This document shows positions 43,336 through 54,489 of a stretch of 64,000 bases of DNA, piece after piece. The stretch is from Adiantum capillus-veneris. Its lineage: Eukaryota; Streptophyta; Polypodiopsida; Polypodiales; Pteridaceae. The position numbers and the translations under genes are program-made. The DNA is taken from NCBI GenBank assembly GCA_014529385.2, contig CM043960.1, positions 120,414,543 through 120,478,542 on the forward strand. Direction: 5' to 3'. Position 1 is the first letter of the stretch, and every line of letters starts with the position of its first letter. Below the pieces are notes generated by a model. That model was not told the origin of the DNA, searched no databases, and saw nothing but the letters and a program-made list of their open reading frames with translations.

Positions 43336-44185
43336 TCTAAAAACCATGTCCACTTACAGTTCCAAGATTCTGTCATTCGAGGTGATCTTGTAACTAGTTG
43401 ATCACATCCTCTGGGAAACAAATTTATAATTGATCATAGATCTGACACCAGAGTTCACTTGGCCCCATTGCAAGATTGTTACACGTTTAAAGTGGACACT
43501 GGTGTTGGGGAAGATTCTCCTTATATGGATGTTCTACCTGGGATAACTGAGTCTGACAATGTGGTTGGGTCCACCTAGCAGCAACCATAGATACTTGGGG
43601 AAATAGGGGGACGACTTGGGTAACACTTGAGGGGGATGAAATGCCACTACTCGTACCTTTAAATATGATAGGAGCAATGCATATAGCTTTTGATGACCTA
43701 CCAAATAAAGGCTTGACTGACATTGGGACATTTGTACCTATGTCCCAACCCTCTAGAGCTTCAACTTCTATAGTTGAAACAAAAAATGAGACACACAAGA
43801 CGCATCCTAATATAACGAAGAAAACATACAAGTGGGTCCCTAAAGATTCTTTAGCGAAGCCATGGCTGATGCTAAAAAACAAGAGCCTTTTAAGAAACGC
43901 CCCACTCGCTCTCCCAAAAATGTAAGGAAACGTGGTGTTGGATTCCTAAACGACTATTGGAAGCCTAAGGCTACTATCAAGGACTCATGATCAAGTTTGG
44001 GTACCAAAATGTAAATTGTGTGCTTACCTGTCACTTAACCCATGTGAGAAAAATCCTGTGACGACAAAGCCGATGAAAAAATGTGGGAAAGGAAAAATCA
44101 TAGAACACTATACACCGGATCTGAAGCTAGTTTGGGTACCGCTCAGGAACATGGAAGTGAAAAGAAGCTTCTTTCTCTTCATGTA
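43336..44185 (+). pseudogene. Polyprotein tail with repeated W-V-P-K motifs
   Basis: Decayed frames contain KTYKWVPKDSLAK (about 43820), VWVPKCKLCAYLS (about 43990) and LKLVWVPLRNMEVK (about 44125). The motif recurs about every 40-50 residues. A similar IWIPKPQ is at about 34437 in the other gag/protease element. Function unknown. No RT, RNase H or integrase follows before the PPT. Confidence 0.4.
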
Positions 44186-44451
44186 GTTCTTATACGAAAA
44201 TAGAAGCTTCAACACAACCTCCACCTACCATTGTACATATTCATACAAACAAAAAATATTTGCACCTTCCATTGTAAGCTCACCACCTACAAACATTGCA
44301 AATAAATTCATGGGAGAGTACCTTGCCACCCTTGCAACTAGATGATAGGCATAGGGCGGTTAAAACTATTGGTTAAATCCTTCACCCAGAACAACATGGA
44401 AAAATTGGTTTCAAAGGGTGAGAAAATCATTCCAAAAGGTATGATCTACCC

Positions 44452-44600
44452 AAGGAAGGGGGGAGTGTTTGCTGACATCCATTATTCACTTGCTTCCCTC
44501 TTAATCTTCCTCCCTGACCTCTCAATCTCCCAATTCTAGGGAATGTATATATAAAGCCTTATACTCACAGAAAAACAAAAACAAAAAAAAAGTAAAAGAG
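44452..44600 (+). mobile_element. PPT, LTR start and TATA box
   Basis: AAGGAAGGGGGGAG then TGTTTGCTGACATCC at 44466. TATATATAAA at 44546-44555 is a likely core promoter in U3. The LTR end is not resolved; the sequence to 45297 shows no gene. Confidence 0.6.
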
Positions 44601-45297
44601 CAAGAGCCACCAAACAAAAATCTGGAAACCTACGAGTTCTAGTACATAACACAAAATCATAAAAACACGTTATGCAATCTTCCCACTGATGTGCTTCCTA
44701 GAGGTATTCTTTGTGTTTTATAGTGTGTACAGGAACATGTTGCTGTTGTTAGGATTTGGACCTTCATGGAATCTATCTCTCATTCACTCTTCAAATCAAG
44801 CACGATCATCACCACAAACAGGTGTTTCTTGACCATTAGCATTGCCCCTTGTCTTTGTTTTTGCATCCATGTTTGTCTGCTTTAAATGTCATTGGTAGCT
44901 CAATATTCTGCACATTTTCTTAGATTAAACATTAGATTCTATATAATTTTCTCTCATAATCCCTTGTCTAGGTTTCAAAATCAAGCAGTCTGACTAAGCT
45001 AGTTTGACCAAGTTAAGAGTTAGAGATCTTCTCTTAATACCATGGGGAATGCCTTCCTAATAATCAATGGTTACTTTAGGTTCTTAATCCAATTTAAGCA
45101 GTATTGTGTGAAATGTACGAGGGCTTTCTAGTGGGCTTAGTCCCTATTGACCTTTAACCTAAGTATTCTAAAGGGAGTTTACTAGTGTGATGAGCCTGGG
45201 GAGCGTAACAGTGTTATATGACCCCCCAAAGTTACAAAATTAAAATGCTGAAAACGAACAAAAAATAAATAAACCAAAGTGTCACAATGTAAAATCT

Positions 45298-45531
45298 TGT
45301 TGGGATTTAGGCCAATTGGTCGGACATCCCACTTACTACTAACCCATCTACTAACTTAACCATATATACACTTATTCTTTAATACAAAAAGTATAAGGAG
45401 TTGTAATAAGGAGCTGCAACAACAGGATAACGTTGTTGTGCACTCCACCCAACAGCAGGTCTCTCTCTCTGCTCTTGCACTTGCACTCACACACGCTTCC
45501 CGCGGCACCTTCAACTGGTATCAGAGCAAGG
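45298..45531 (+). mobile_element. Copia 5' LTR (216 bp) and PBS
   Basis: LTR TGTTGGGATTTAGG at 45298 to CCTTCA at 45513, TATATA at 45363-45368, then AC and PBS TGGTATCAGAGCAAGG at 45516-45531 (initiator tRNA-Met type). Size and edges are like the LTR at 60271-60461. Confidence 0.85.
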
Positions 45532-45658
45532 TTTGTGCTTGCTGTTTTTATGTCCGCACGTGCGCACTTTCAAAAGTGCAAATAGATTACCGATTTCGGC
45601 ATCAACAAATTCAGCATTCCGAGAGCGTTTTTATCAGTTGTCTTGGGGTTTTACCCCT

Positions 45659-46330
45659 AAAGAGTCTCTTCTCCTCCTTATTGCCCAAGCTATCGTTCCG
45701 TGACAAGGTATCGTCTCATCTCTACTCTTTTTCTATGAAACCACCACACAAAACATTGGCAACGGCGCTTGGGCAAGGAGCTCATCCGTGTCAAGCAGAT
45801 GGCCTTCTCATGCCAGATAAGTCCCTCGTGAAGGCATGTAGACCGCCACACAAAATGGGGGAATTTCACTATTTTAGTACTTTGCAGAGCTTGGAGGAAC
45901 AATGCTTGGGCAAGGGGGTCGTCTGCTTAATGCAAATAATGTAGACCATTGCAAAAAAATGGGGGGAATTTCACTACTCTCGCAATTCACACAGCTTGGA
46001 GGAGCAATGCTTGGGCAAGGAGGTCATTTGCATTAATGCAAATGAACCTCTCATGCCAGCTAAAGGCCTTAGTGCGTGCAAACTGTCACAAAAACTAGTC
46101 GATTCTCACAATTTTTGGGACTTGGTAGAGATTGTAGAAACATTGCTTGGAAAGGAGGTCATCTACATTAATGCGGATGACCCCCTCATGCTTGCTAAGT
46201 CTCAAGATCCTTTGTTCATGTAGACTATTGCAAAAGTGGACCAAAATTCACTTCTTTTTGGAAAGTGTCATCTGCTCAGGCAAGGGGGTCATCCATGTTA
46301 ACGAAGAGGACCTCCCATGCCAACTAGGTC
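45659..46330 (+). repeat. Leader repeats downstream of the copia PBS
   Basis: About five imperfect units of the repeat also seen at 14.1, 15.9 and 17.6 kb. Palindromic cores at 46022-46047 and 46157-46182. Placement 130 bases after a PBS shows these repeats are untranslated leader of an LTR element. Confidence 0.8.
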
Positions 46331-46628
46331 TTCCCTTTGGAGACCTCTACATATAACACAAGGAAGGGTTTAGGACCTCTAGATGCACACATACACACAA
46401 ACTCATGGCTGCACAAACTACTTGGGTTTAATAGACTAAATTATCTTTTTTTTTGAGAAGCTTTTTGGTTTTGTAGTCTTTGTGAACAAGATATGGCTCC
46501 CAAGAAACAAGTGCAAAAGCTAGTAAATATAAACAAAGGTTGGGGTTTTAAGCTTGCTATTTATTACATATTTTGAATTTCAACTCATACATTCACCAAA
46601 ACACCAGAAATCCGACCCCAAGCAAAGG

Positions 46629-47138
46629 CATGGCGCCTCTATCCGAGCAACCTCCTACTTAATTTACATAATAAGAGGCGAATGTGCCAATAAGTGGGTG
46701 CTACTAGCTAAACTACTAGTATTTATAAGAAAATGGGTGAGAGACTCTCTCAACCTACACCCAATGGCTCGCTCAGTCGATCTACATGCAACTATATTGG
46801 CTCTAGTGATAGGCGAGCATGTATATCCATGCTAGATCTTGCATGCAAATCCCGCTGACAAATCTGTATTGTATGCATAGCTCCATGGCGCCTCTATCCG
46901 AGCAACCTCCTACTTAATTTACATAATAAGAGGCGAATGTGCCAATAAGTGGGTGCTACTAGCTAAACTACTAGTATTTATAAGAAAATGGGTGAGAGAC
47001 TCTCTCAACCTACACCCAATGGCTCGCTCAGTCAATCTACATGCAACTATATTGGCTCTAGTGATAGGCGAGCATGTATATCCATGCTAGATCTTGCATG
47101 CAAATCCCGCTGACAAATCTGTATTGTATGCATAGCTC
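46629..47138. repeat. 255-bp tandem duplication in copy C
   Basis: Units 46629-46883 and 46884-47138 differ at one base that I can see (GTCGATC versus GTCAATC). The duplicate includes the LTR edge, PPT and 3' end of the RT-tail frame, so it arose recently within this copy. Confidence 0.93.
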
Positions 47139-47517
47139 CATGATGCATTGTGCTAGTGTTAGTCACCGTAAGATTGACAATCCCTACTACAAATTCTCCC
47201 ACTATAGCTTCTAGGTTGGTCCTCAACACTAGTAGGTTGTACATGAGATGTTAGTATGTTGATGAATTCTATGCAAACCTAGCCTTGCTTGCATTATCTG
47301 CATACATTGCATCATCAAGACTGCTCATCACATATGGATGTGTCATCACTAAGCCTAGGATGGCTACATCTCTCTCACCCATAGGCCAAACTGTGTGTCC
47401 TGGCATCAACTCATTAGCCTCTAGCATGAGCATATATAACTCCATGTTTGTTATCTCTGCATATGTCTCTAGGGAGTAGACCCGCTCTACCTTTGTCTGC
47501 ACAGACTCTGACAACAA
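47047..47517 (-). pseudogene. Copia RT-tail frames, copy C
   Basis: Minus-strand frames 47517-47269 and 47244-47047 contain MTHPYVMSSLDDAMYAD and YNLLVLRTNLEAIVGEFVVG plus TMHHGAMHTIQICQRDL. Homologous to copies A, B and D. A frameshift separates them. Confidence 0.65.
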
Positions 47518-48025
47518 TTTTTGTGTCTGACTAGAGCACTGTTGCTCTACCTCTATCTCTAAGAGTCTACTGGCATGTCCTACATAGCTAAAAGCTATGT
47601 CTTGTGAGCATGGTGGAGCTCACTTGTGAAGGAGACACGTCTCATCTCTTGCTCAACACATGCTAGCAACAAAAAAATTGAGAATATGCCATCTCAAACA
47701 TTAGATACATGCATAGGGTATACCAAGACACTCTGGGCTCCCTTGGAAATCACTAGTGATCTGCAATGCATTTGGAAAGACTTCTTTCTAAGCAGTATAT
47801 GACACCCATAATTTGCTAACTATCTCACTAAGATCAAACTCTATCTCAATTAAGAAACATGGTGCAGATGTCATAGCATAGAGGATGCACCACTGGGCAA
47901 TGACAAGCAAACATCTCCTGCATCTGCAATGTCAAACCATTGCTCAAGTGCACACAACCAAAGCTCCCACTAAAGAAAGTGCTAAAACCACTCACAATGT
48001 AGTGTGACATGTAAAACTATATCAT

Positions 48026-48241
48026 CTAGCTTTCAAGGGGGAGAAGTGTCACCTTCGAAAACATGTAAGCGGGAGGAACGCTAAAGGCAAACGTGACATC
48101 AATATCATTGGCATATGAAGCCACCGCTCTAGCATGTGTTAAAACCTCATCTGCATCTTGCATACATCTCCGTTGCTGCCTCACACATCTCAAATGGTGG
48201 CTCCTAATGTGCCATGTGTGACCACAATGCCAACAAACCAA
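48026..48241 (-). pseudogene. Copia zinc-knuckle fragment, copy C
   Basis: VCWHCGHTWHIRSHHL keeps C, C and H of the CCHC knuckle, followed by THARAVASYANDIDVTFAFS. Best preserved of the three short copies. Confidence 0.7.
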
Positions 48242-48700
48242 GTATTGGCAACTACGAGACTGCTATCTCTCATGAGTCATCACTATCAACTCTGAACTAT
48301 CACACATGTTTTCTATATGGATGTCAAGAAACCAAAGACTATGGAGAGTCATCACTATTGACTCTGAACTATCTCTCATGAGTCATCACTATCGACTCTA
48401 AACTATCACACATGTCTGCTATATGGATGTCAAGAAACCAAGACTATGGAGAGAAATCTTGGGAGAAAATTGGCAGTGTCTCTCTTGGAGAATGAGGAAA
48501 AAACTCAATCAAAATCTCAACCATAAACCATGTCAAAACTGGCAACACTTGATCACAACACTTGACCACTACACAATCATGAAAACAATGATCAATTGCA
48601 TCAAATTCGATGCTTGCATATGCATAAAATGGTTCTACAACATGCTCAATTGAGCATAAAGCGCATATTTATATACACAAGTAGTGAGCAAACATTGCTC

Positions 48701-49302
48701 AAAACATATCCCACAAGAAAACTACCTGAAAAGATCTACAAAAACATGCAAAGCATAATGTACAACTTGTGAGTAAAATGCATGGAATCTGGCACACTAC
48801 CTCGTTGATCAAAAAGCACATCGACCAAAAATCAAACATACCATTGGTGGTGGTAAATTTCGTCCCAAGAGTCGAGCATGCTTGAGGAATATTTTCTTTG
48901 AAATAGTCCATTGGAGCCATATGCATACAATGTGTGTCGCAAAAGCAAGAAACTGGAGAACCATTGAAGCCAAATCATCAAGGAGATGCTATGAAGCCGA
49001 GTTGCTCTGGATGGGGGCTAGAGGAGAGCCTATGCCACTCTCACTTGATATGTCTCAGGGGTAGCCGTCGGAGCAAAACCACTGTGAAATGGGGCGTGGG
49101 AGGGGATCCAATGGCAACGTTACACTGAAGGAGATCCAAATTGCTCTTGCTCACTCTCAATATGTCAAAACCGAGAAAAGCATGCCGATGCCGTCTTTTG
49201 CCTGCTGGATGGAAGTCACTAGCCAATGTCGTATTTGCCATTGATGCATAAAAATTATAGAAATTGTGCTCGCCAAAGCCGGATTGGGGCCAAGAGCCAA
49301 TC
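48701..49302. other. Unassigned spacer
   Basis: No gene or repeat recognised between copy C and the (CT)n tract before LINE-2. Confidence 0.45.

Positions 49303-49351
<49 letters not shown>
49303..49351. repeat. (TC)n tract upstream of LINE-2
   Basis: About 24 TC units. LINE-1 is also preceded by such a tract. Confidence 0.96.
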
Positions 49352-49354
<3 letters not shown>

Positions 49355-49577
49355 GCCGTTTTTTGACCTAGTAGGCAGCAGTTCACTCTTTTGACCATAA
49401 CTTGCTCATCCGAACTCCGATTTAGGTGATCTATAGCCTCAATCGAAAAGCACGAAGCCCTCTACGCATTGATGTAAAGACATAATTTTTTTGTGTAATG
49501 AAAGGCTTTGCTATAACAGCATATCAGAACTGAAAAAACTGTCAAAACTTTGCGTTTTTGTTGCCGACTTGAAGGCA

Positions 49578-50510
49578 ATGTCAGACAAAACTCGCAAGGG
49601 TGGAAAAGCCACACTCGCCATGGAGAATGATGCAAAATCTCCAAGGAATTTGGATGCTAATCCAACCACATCGTCTACAACAACGGAAGCAATGATCATG
49701 GCTTACTTGATCTCGTTACAAGAAACCGTCAACAAGCAAGGTGAAGAGTTGCGCGCACTTGCAATGGAGAATGGTACTTTAAGAGTTCTCGTTGTGGAGA
49801 ATGAGCACCTCAAGAAGGTTCTTGAAATGCAAACAACACGCTTGATGCATCTTGAGAATGAAGTTCAAGAATGTAAACGCTCTCTTGTGGACATGAATGT
49901 AGTGAAAGAGCGCTTGAGCAAAGTTGAGAGTGATCATGTATTGAAAGAGGAAACGATAGATACAATATGACATGATGTATGTGAGATGAGAAATGCATCC
50001 AAATCATGGGCTGATATATGTAAGGATAATGTGGTTTCTACATCTCCTATCACGCAAGCCGTTGTCCAAGCAAAGAATGTAGAGAATGTGGACACTCAAG
50101 AATTGCAAGAACGACAAAAACGCTCAAAGAACATCGTCATTCGTGGAATCAAGGAGGAAAGCATGGAAACACCCCAATCTCTTGCGGTTGCTATTGAAGA
50201 GTTTTTTGCTACACACTTTGGCATGTCAGGAATCATGGCTTATGGTGCACATCGAGTTGGAAAACAAGGAGTCCCTCGCTCGGGAGAAAGACCTATTGTA
50301 TGTACCATGGCTGATGAGGTAAAGAGAAAGATCATCCTTGACAATGGTTGGATCTACCTCAAAGGAACGGGTTGTAATGTATATGAGGATCGCACTCTTA
50401 TGCAACAAAATGTACATCGCAAAGCATACGAAGAAAGAAGCAAGAAGGTTAAGGTATCATCTCAAGAAGAAAAGTCACTTGAGGAGGATGCAAGTCCACC
50501 CAACAAATAG
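49578..50510 (+). pseudogene. LINE ORF1 protein with one internal stop
   Basis: Starts MSDKTRKGG. Residues about 60-130 form a coiled coil (VVENEHLKKVLEMQTTRL, LENEVQECKRSL). A TGA at 49968-49970 interrupts; a CGA (Arg) ancestor fits. After it, RSKNIVIRGIKEESMETP, FGMSGIMAYGAHRVGK and RPIVCTMADEVKRKI match the RRM-like domain of L1 ORF1p. It ends TAG at 50508-50510. RNA chaperone role by family. Confidence 0.75.
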
Positions 50511-50516
50511 GGACAC

Positions 50517-53500
50517 ATGATCTATGAGACCAACTCACGCTTGCGAATAAGCTTTTGGAATTGTAACGGGTATCCATGGAATGCGGGAATTGGCATTGAT
50601 GAGCTTACCAATGACTCCGATGTGATACTTCTTGTCGAAACATGGGAGCATGATGCGCAACGAATTCTTGGATTTGACAAATACGATGTACATTCTTTGA
50701 TGTGGGCCAAAAATGCAAAGCAACGAAGAGGCCAAGGAGGCGTAGCATGTATGACCAAAAAGGGTTTGAAAGATGTTTCCATTGTCAAAGAAGATAAGTA
50801 TAAACGCTACTTATGGCTGAAAATCAGCCCACCAAATGGTCAAGTCATGTTTGTGGCCGGCTGCTACATTCCTCACTATGACTCCAACTTTTATGCTCGC
50901 TTGAATATGGATAGAGATCAGCCCTTTGTTGAACTAGAGGAAGACATTTCTCATTACAAGGATCAAGGTGAAGTCATTGTTTTTGGAGACATGAATGCTC
51001 GCACAAATATGTTACAACACGACACACAACAAGTCGACATGCCGCATGTATCAAGAAGAGTGGATGACTCATACATGTATAATCGAAGTTCTAATGATGC
51101 AAAAGAAGTGGATCACTATGGAAAGTCACTTCTACATATGTGCAATAGTACCGGAATGCTCATTGCAAATGGTGTATCTCTATGGCAAGGCACCAATGAC
51201 TTTACATGTAGAAAGCACAATGGTGCTAGCGTGATTGACTATATGTTGTTCTCAGAAGCCACTCTAGAATGCATACAAAGCTTTACACTTGGTGAATGGA
51301 ATCCGGAATCGGATCATAGGATGTTATGTATTGACCTCAAGTGTGGTAAACGGCCCGAGCATGTAGCCTCCAATCATGATGTGAATCATTTGTACCTACG
51401 TCTAGACTTCAAACGAGCACTTATATATGCTGATATGGTGGACCAAATGTTAAGCATGATAGAGCATCAAGGGAGCCCAACATTAGAATGCAAGTGGAAA
51501 GTTTTCAAAGAAGTAATTTTCTCTTGTGCGAAGGAATGCTTTTCGGTGAAACACATGTCTTGCAAAAGGTCTAAGAAGGGTAGCACCAAGAAGAAATGGT
51601 TTGACATGGAATGTAGTCAAACCCGAAAACACTTGCTAAGATTGGATGCAATCAAAGACAAGGAAGTTTACTTGGAATGTTCACACACATACAAAGCACT
51701 TGTTCAAAAGAAGAGGAGAAGGTGGGAAGTCGAAAAACAACTTCTTTTAGCACAAGAGAAAGCACATGCATGTGGCAAGTTTTGGCAAAATCTAAAAGGC
51801 AAGCGCGTTGAGAGCTTTGGTGACTTGACTCTTGAGGATATGTATATGCATTGTAAGAACCTCTATGAGTAACCCAATGTTGATAAGATGGAGGGTTGTA
51901 GCTCCCTTCCATTTATGTCTCCCTTCTTTACCATTGAAGATGTATGCCGCGCGCTTGAGAAACTTGCTACTCGCAAGGCAGGTGACCTTCAAGGTGTCAA
52001 GGCTGAAATGATTAAATGGACAAGCAAGAAAACACGATATTGGATATGCGATATGTTTAACCTTGCACTTCAGTATGGCATGCCTCATGATTGGAGTGCA
52101 AATTGGATCAAACCTTTGCACAAAGGAGGAGATGTAAACAATGTGAACAACTATCGCACTATAATGGTTGGCTCTTTGATGGCAAAGTTATTTGGATGTA
52201 TCATGGAGATGAAGATAAGTGAATGGGCTGAAAAGAATGGCAAACGTGCGCTTGGCCAAGCAGGTTTTCGAAAGCATCATAGCACTATTGATCACCTTGT
52301 CACTCTTCGAGTTCTTATGGAAGCGTCTCGATTGAAAGGAAAAAAGTTGTATTGTTGCTTTGTGGATTTCAAGAAAGCTTTTGACATGGTACCGCGAGGA
52401 AATCTTTGGAGACGTATGCAAAGCCTTCAAGTGCCGAGAGAATTTATGCATGCAGTCTTTCGCATCTACCAAAAAGTGATATGTCGATTACGTATGGGAG
52501 ATGGAATTTCAAAATTTTTTGCAAGCACTATTGGTGTCAAACAAGGATGCCCACTTTCCCCAACCCTCTTTGGGCTACTCATTGATGAATTGGAATACAT
52601 GGTTCTTGATTTTATGCAGCAAGAAGGCATAGAAGAGGTTAAGATTGGAAATGCGGTGATCATGCTTTTGCTTTATGCCGATGATGTAGTGCTCTTGGCA
52701 CATACCTTAGAAGATGCACAAAAGCTTATGAGTGTCTTGGAACGCTTTTGCCTACATAGCGGGCTGATCGTGAATGGATCCAAAACCAAGGTTATGCTTG
52801 TAAAGACCCTCAATGACGAAAATCCATGCATTGTATACAACAATGAGAAACTTGAAGTGGTAGATCACTTCAAGTACCTTGGCCTTGAGGTTCCATCCAA
52901 TCATAAATGGAAGGATTGTGCAATGCGTCGCTTGGAAGCCGGAAAGAGGGCTTATTATGCATTTGAGAACATGTGCAATGCAGGAGAGATCAAGTGTTGG
53001 GCTCTCAAAAAGTACCTCTTTGACACATTGGTGACACCGGTGCTTCTTTATGGAGTGGAGATGTGGGGTGGAAGCATCGGGAAGTCTACTTGGAAAGAGT
53101 TTGAGAATGTCCAAAAGCGTTTTCTCACCAACTTTCTCCAAGTCAAGACACAAACACCCTACATGCTCTTACTTCTTGAGTCCGGATCGCTTCCCATTGA
53201 GGTCTTGGGCATGGAAAGGGTTGTGGAGTACATGCGTAAGACACAACGTAGCCCTTTGCATCGACTTCCTAGAATCGCATATGAAGCAAGTCAAAAGGTA
53301 CAAAAGACATGCAAGAGCAAAATACTAAGTTCGGGGTGGATGCTTGATATCAAGAAATGGTTTGGAAGATGGGATGCATGTCACTTGGTCAAGGATGCGT
53401 CGATCGACTCCCAAGTTAATGAGGCCTTCTTACAACGCCAATGTATCATGGCTTGGGAGAAATCCGGAGGTTCTCGCTTCAGCCATTACACCACACACGT

Positions 53501-53897
53501 TGCCCCAAACTACAAATCTCTCTTCTTCTCGGAACGAGGTAACCGAACCCATTCCTACATCCTTGAGCCCATCCCGTTGAGTGCGATCCGCACCATTGCC
53601 TCCATTCGTCTTAGCTCCCATTCTCTACGCTGCGAGACAGGACGTTGGGGCACTGGCGAGGAGTGTCATCGACTTTGCACCTTATGCCCTCGTCAAGTGC
53701 GAGAGAGTGAGTACCACACACTACTTGAGTGCTCAGCTTTTGACCACATTAGGTCCTCTTTTCCCCATATATTCAGCCATGAGCTCTCCCTACATACCTT
53801 CCTCTCCCAACCACGATGTGGACTCTCTATTGCGACGCTCATTTCAGCCATTTTTGAGCATCGAGAGTCACTTATGAACTCCACTCACACCACGTGA
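50517..53897 (+). pseudogene. LINE ORF2 with one stop between endonuclease and RT
   Basis: Endonuclease: FWNCNG, VETWEHD, GDMNART, VIDYML and SDHR, all key residues kept. A TAA at 51870-51872 stands in the linker before the RT; CAA would fit as ancestor. RT: RTIMVGSLMAKLFG, CFVDFKKAFDMVPR, IGVKQGCPLSPTLFG and YADD at 52674-52685. The C-terminal CTLC then HTLLEC knuckle is near 53677-53733. The reading frame is the same before and after the stop. With the stop read through, the protein would be about 1126 residues, like LINE-1. Confidence 0.88.
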
Positions 53898-53970
53898 CAT
53901 GTTCATTTGGTCCCATAGGTCATATTTGACCTCCCAGGACGATAATAGAACTATCTATCTATCTCTCTAC

Positions 53971-54402
53971 ACTAAGGTCGGCAAAGACATAGTCGTCGCC
54001 GAGTTGGTGCCAAAACCGAGAAGCGTCATCCTTGAGAATATTGGTGGATGATGCCTGGGCTTACTCGCTCGTGTGCTGGTCAAAAAACACCACGATCAAG
54101 AGAGATCCCAAGTGTTGGAAATAGGGTTGCAGGGAAACACACACAGCTTGGAGAAGATGAAGAAGCTCAAGGCACACAACAAAGAGTAGTATTACTTAGT
54201 GTGAAATGGAAAGATAAGTTAGCCCTCGGGTGATGGGCGTATATACAATGCACGAGGTTAAAAACCTCCGAGTGAGGGAAAAAAATGGCCCAGTGGTCCT
54301 AAGTGTGTTCACACACATCACTACCACTTGTATATGGTAACAAATCCCCTCGGTGGTCCTAAGTGTGTTCACACACATCAAAACCACATGTATATGGTAA
54401 CA
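53971..54402 (-). mobile_element. 3' LTR of antisense copia-2
   Basis: In minus orientation it starts TGTTACCATATACATG at 54402, as at 26413 in copia-1, and shares GGGCTAACTTATCTTTCC and CTTCTCGGTTTT. Its far end meets LINE-2. The first 60 bases with the PPT are duplicated (54343-54402 repeat the neighbouring unit ending at 54342). Confidence 0.75.
54343..54402 (-). repeat. 60-bp tandem duplication of PPT and LTR start
   Basis: GGTAACAAATCCCC ends at both 54348 and 54408, so the PPT/LTR junction exists twice with a 60-base offset. Only the outer one adjoins the internal region. Confidence 0.85.
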
Positions 54403-54489
54403 AATCCCCCCTGGGAGTGATGCAGTGAGACAAGAGCTGACACATAATGTATAGGGAAGTGCCATGCCCTAAATGCATGATCAATCCAC

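Larger units (their letters stand above)
46472..48700 (-). mobile_element. Small copia family, antisense copy C
   Basis: Reverse-complement equivalent of 26700-28404, placed directly after the leader repeats, as copy A is at 16.5 kb. Most of the LTR and the PBS are deleted: leader 46472-46590 joins PPT-side sequence at 46610-46660. Frames: RT tail 47244-47047, upstream part 47517-47269 (MGERDVAILGLVMTHPYVMS), zinc knuckle 48241-48026. Confidence 0.7.
49352..53970 (+). mobile_element. LINE-2: nearly intact APE-type LINE
   Basis: Contains ORF1 (49578-50510), ORF2 (50517-53897) and a 73-base 3' end with TTGGTCCCATAGGTCAT (53909-53925) and a TATC-rich tail reaching TATCTCTCTAC. ORF1 and ORF2 are in one frame; only three stops (49968, 50508, 51870) interrupt 1440 codons. 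The 5' edge may be the (TC)n tract. Same family group as LINE-1 but clearly diverged. Confidence 0.85.

Noticed and set aside
17207-47244. Conserved small protein with LAAIVGAFAVG as a possible new gene family
   Set aside because: The copy at 63.74 kb reads RPDIAAAVGAF with a downstream RYL and is recognisable as the copia segment after the RT palm; the others are decayed copies.
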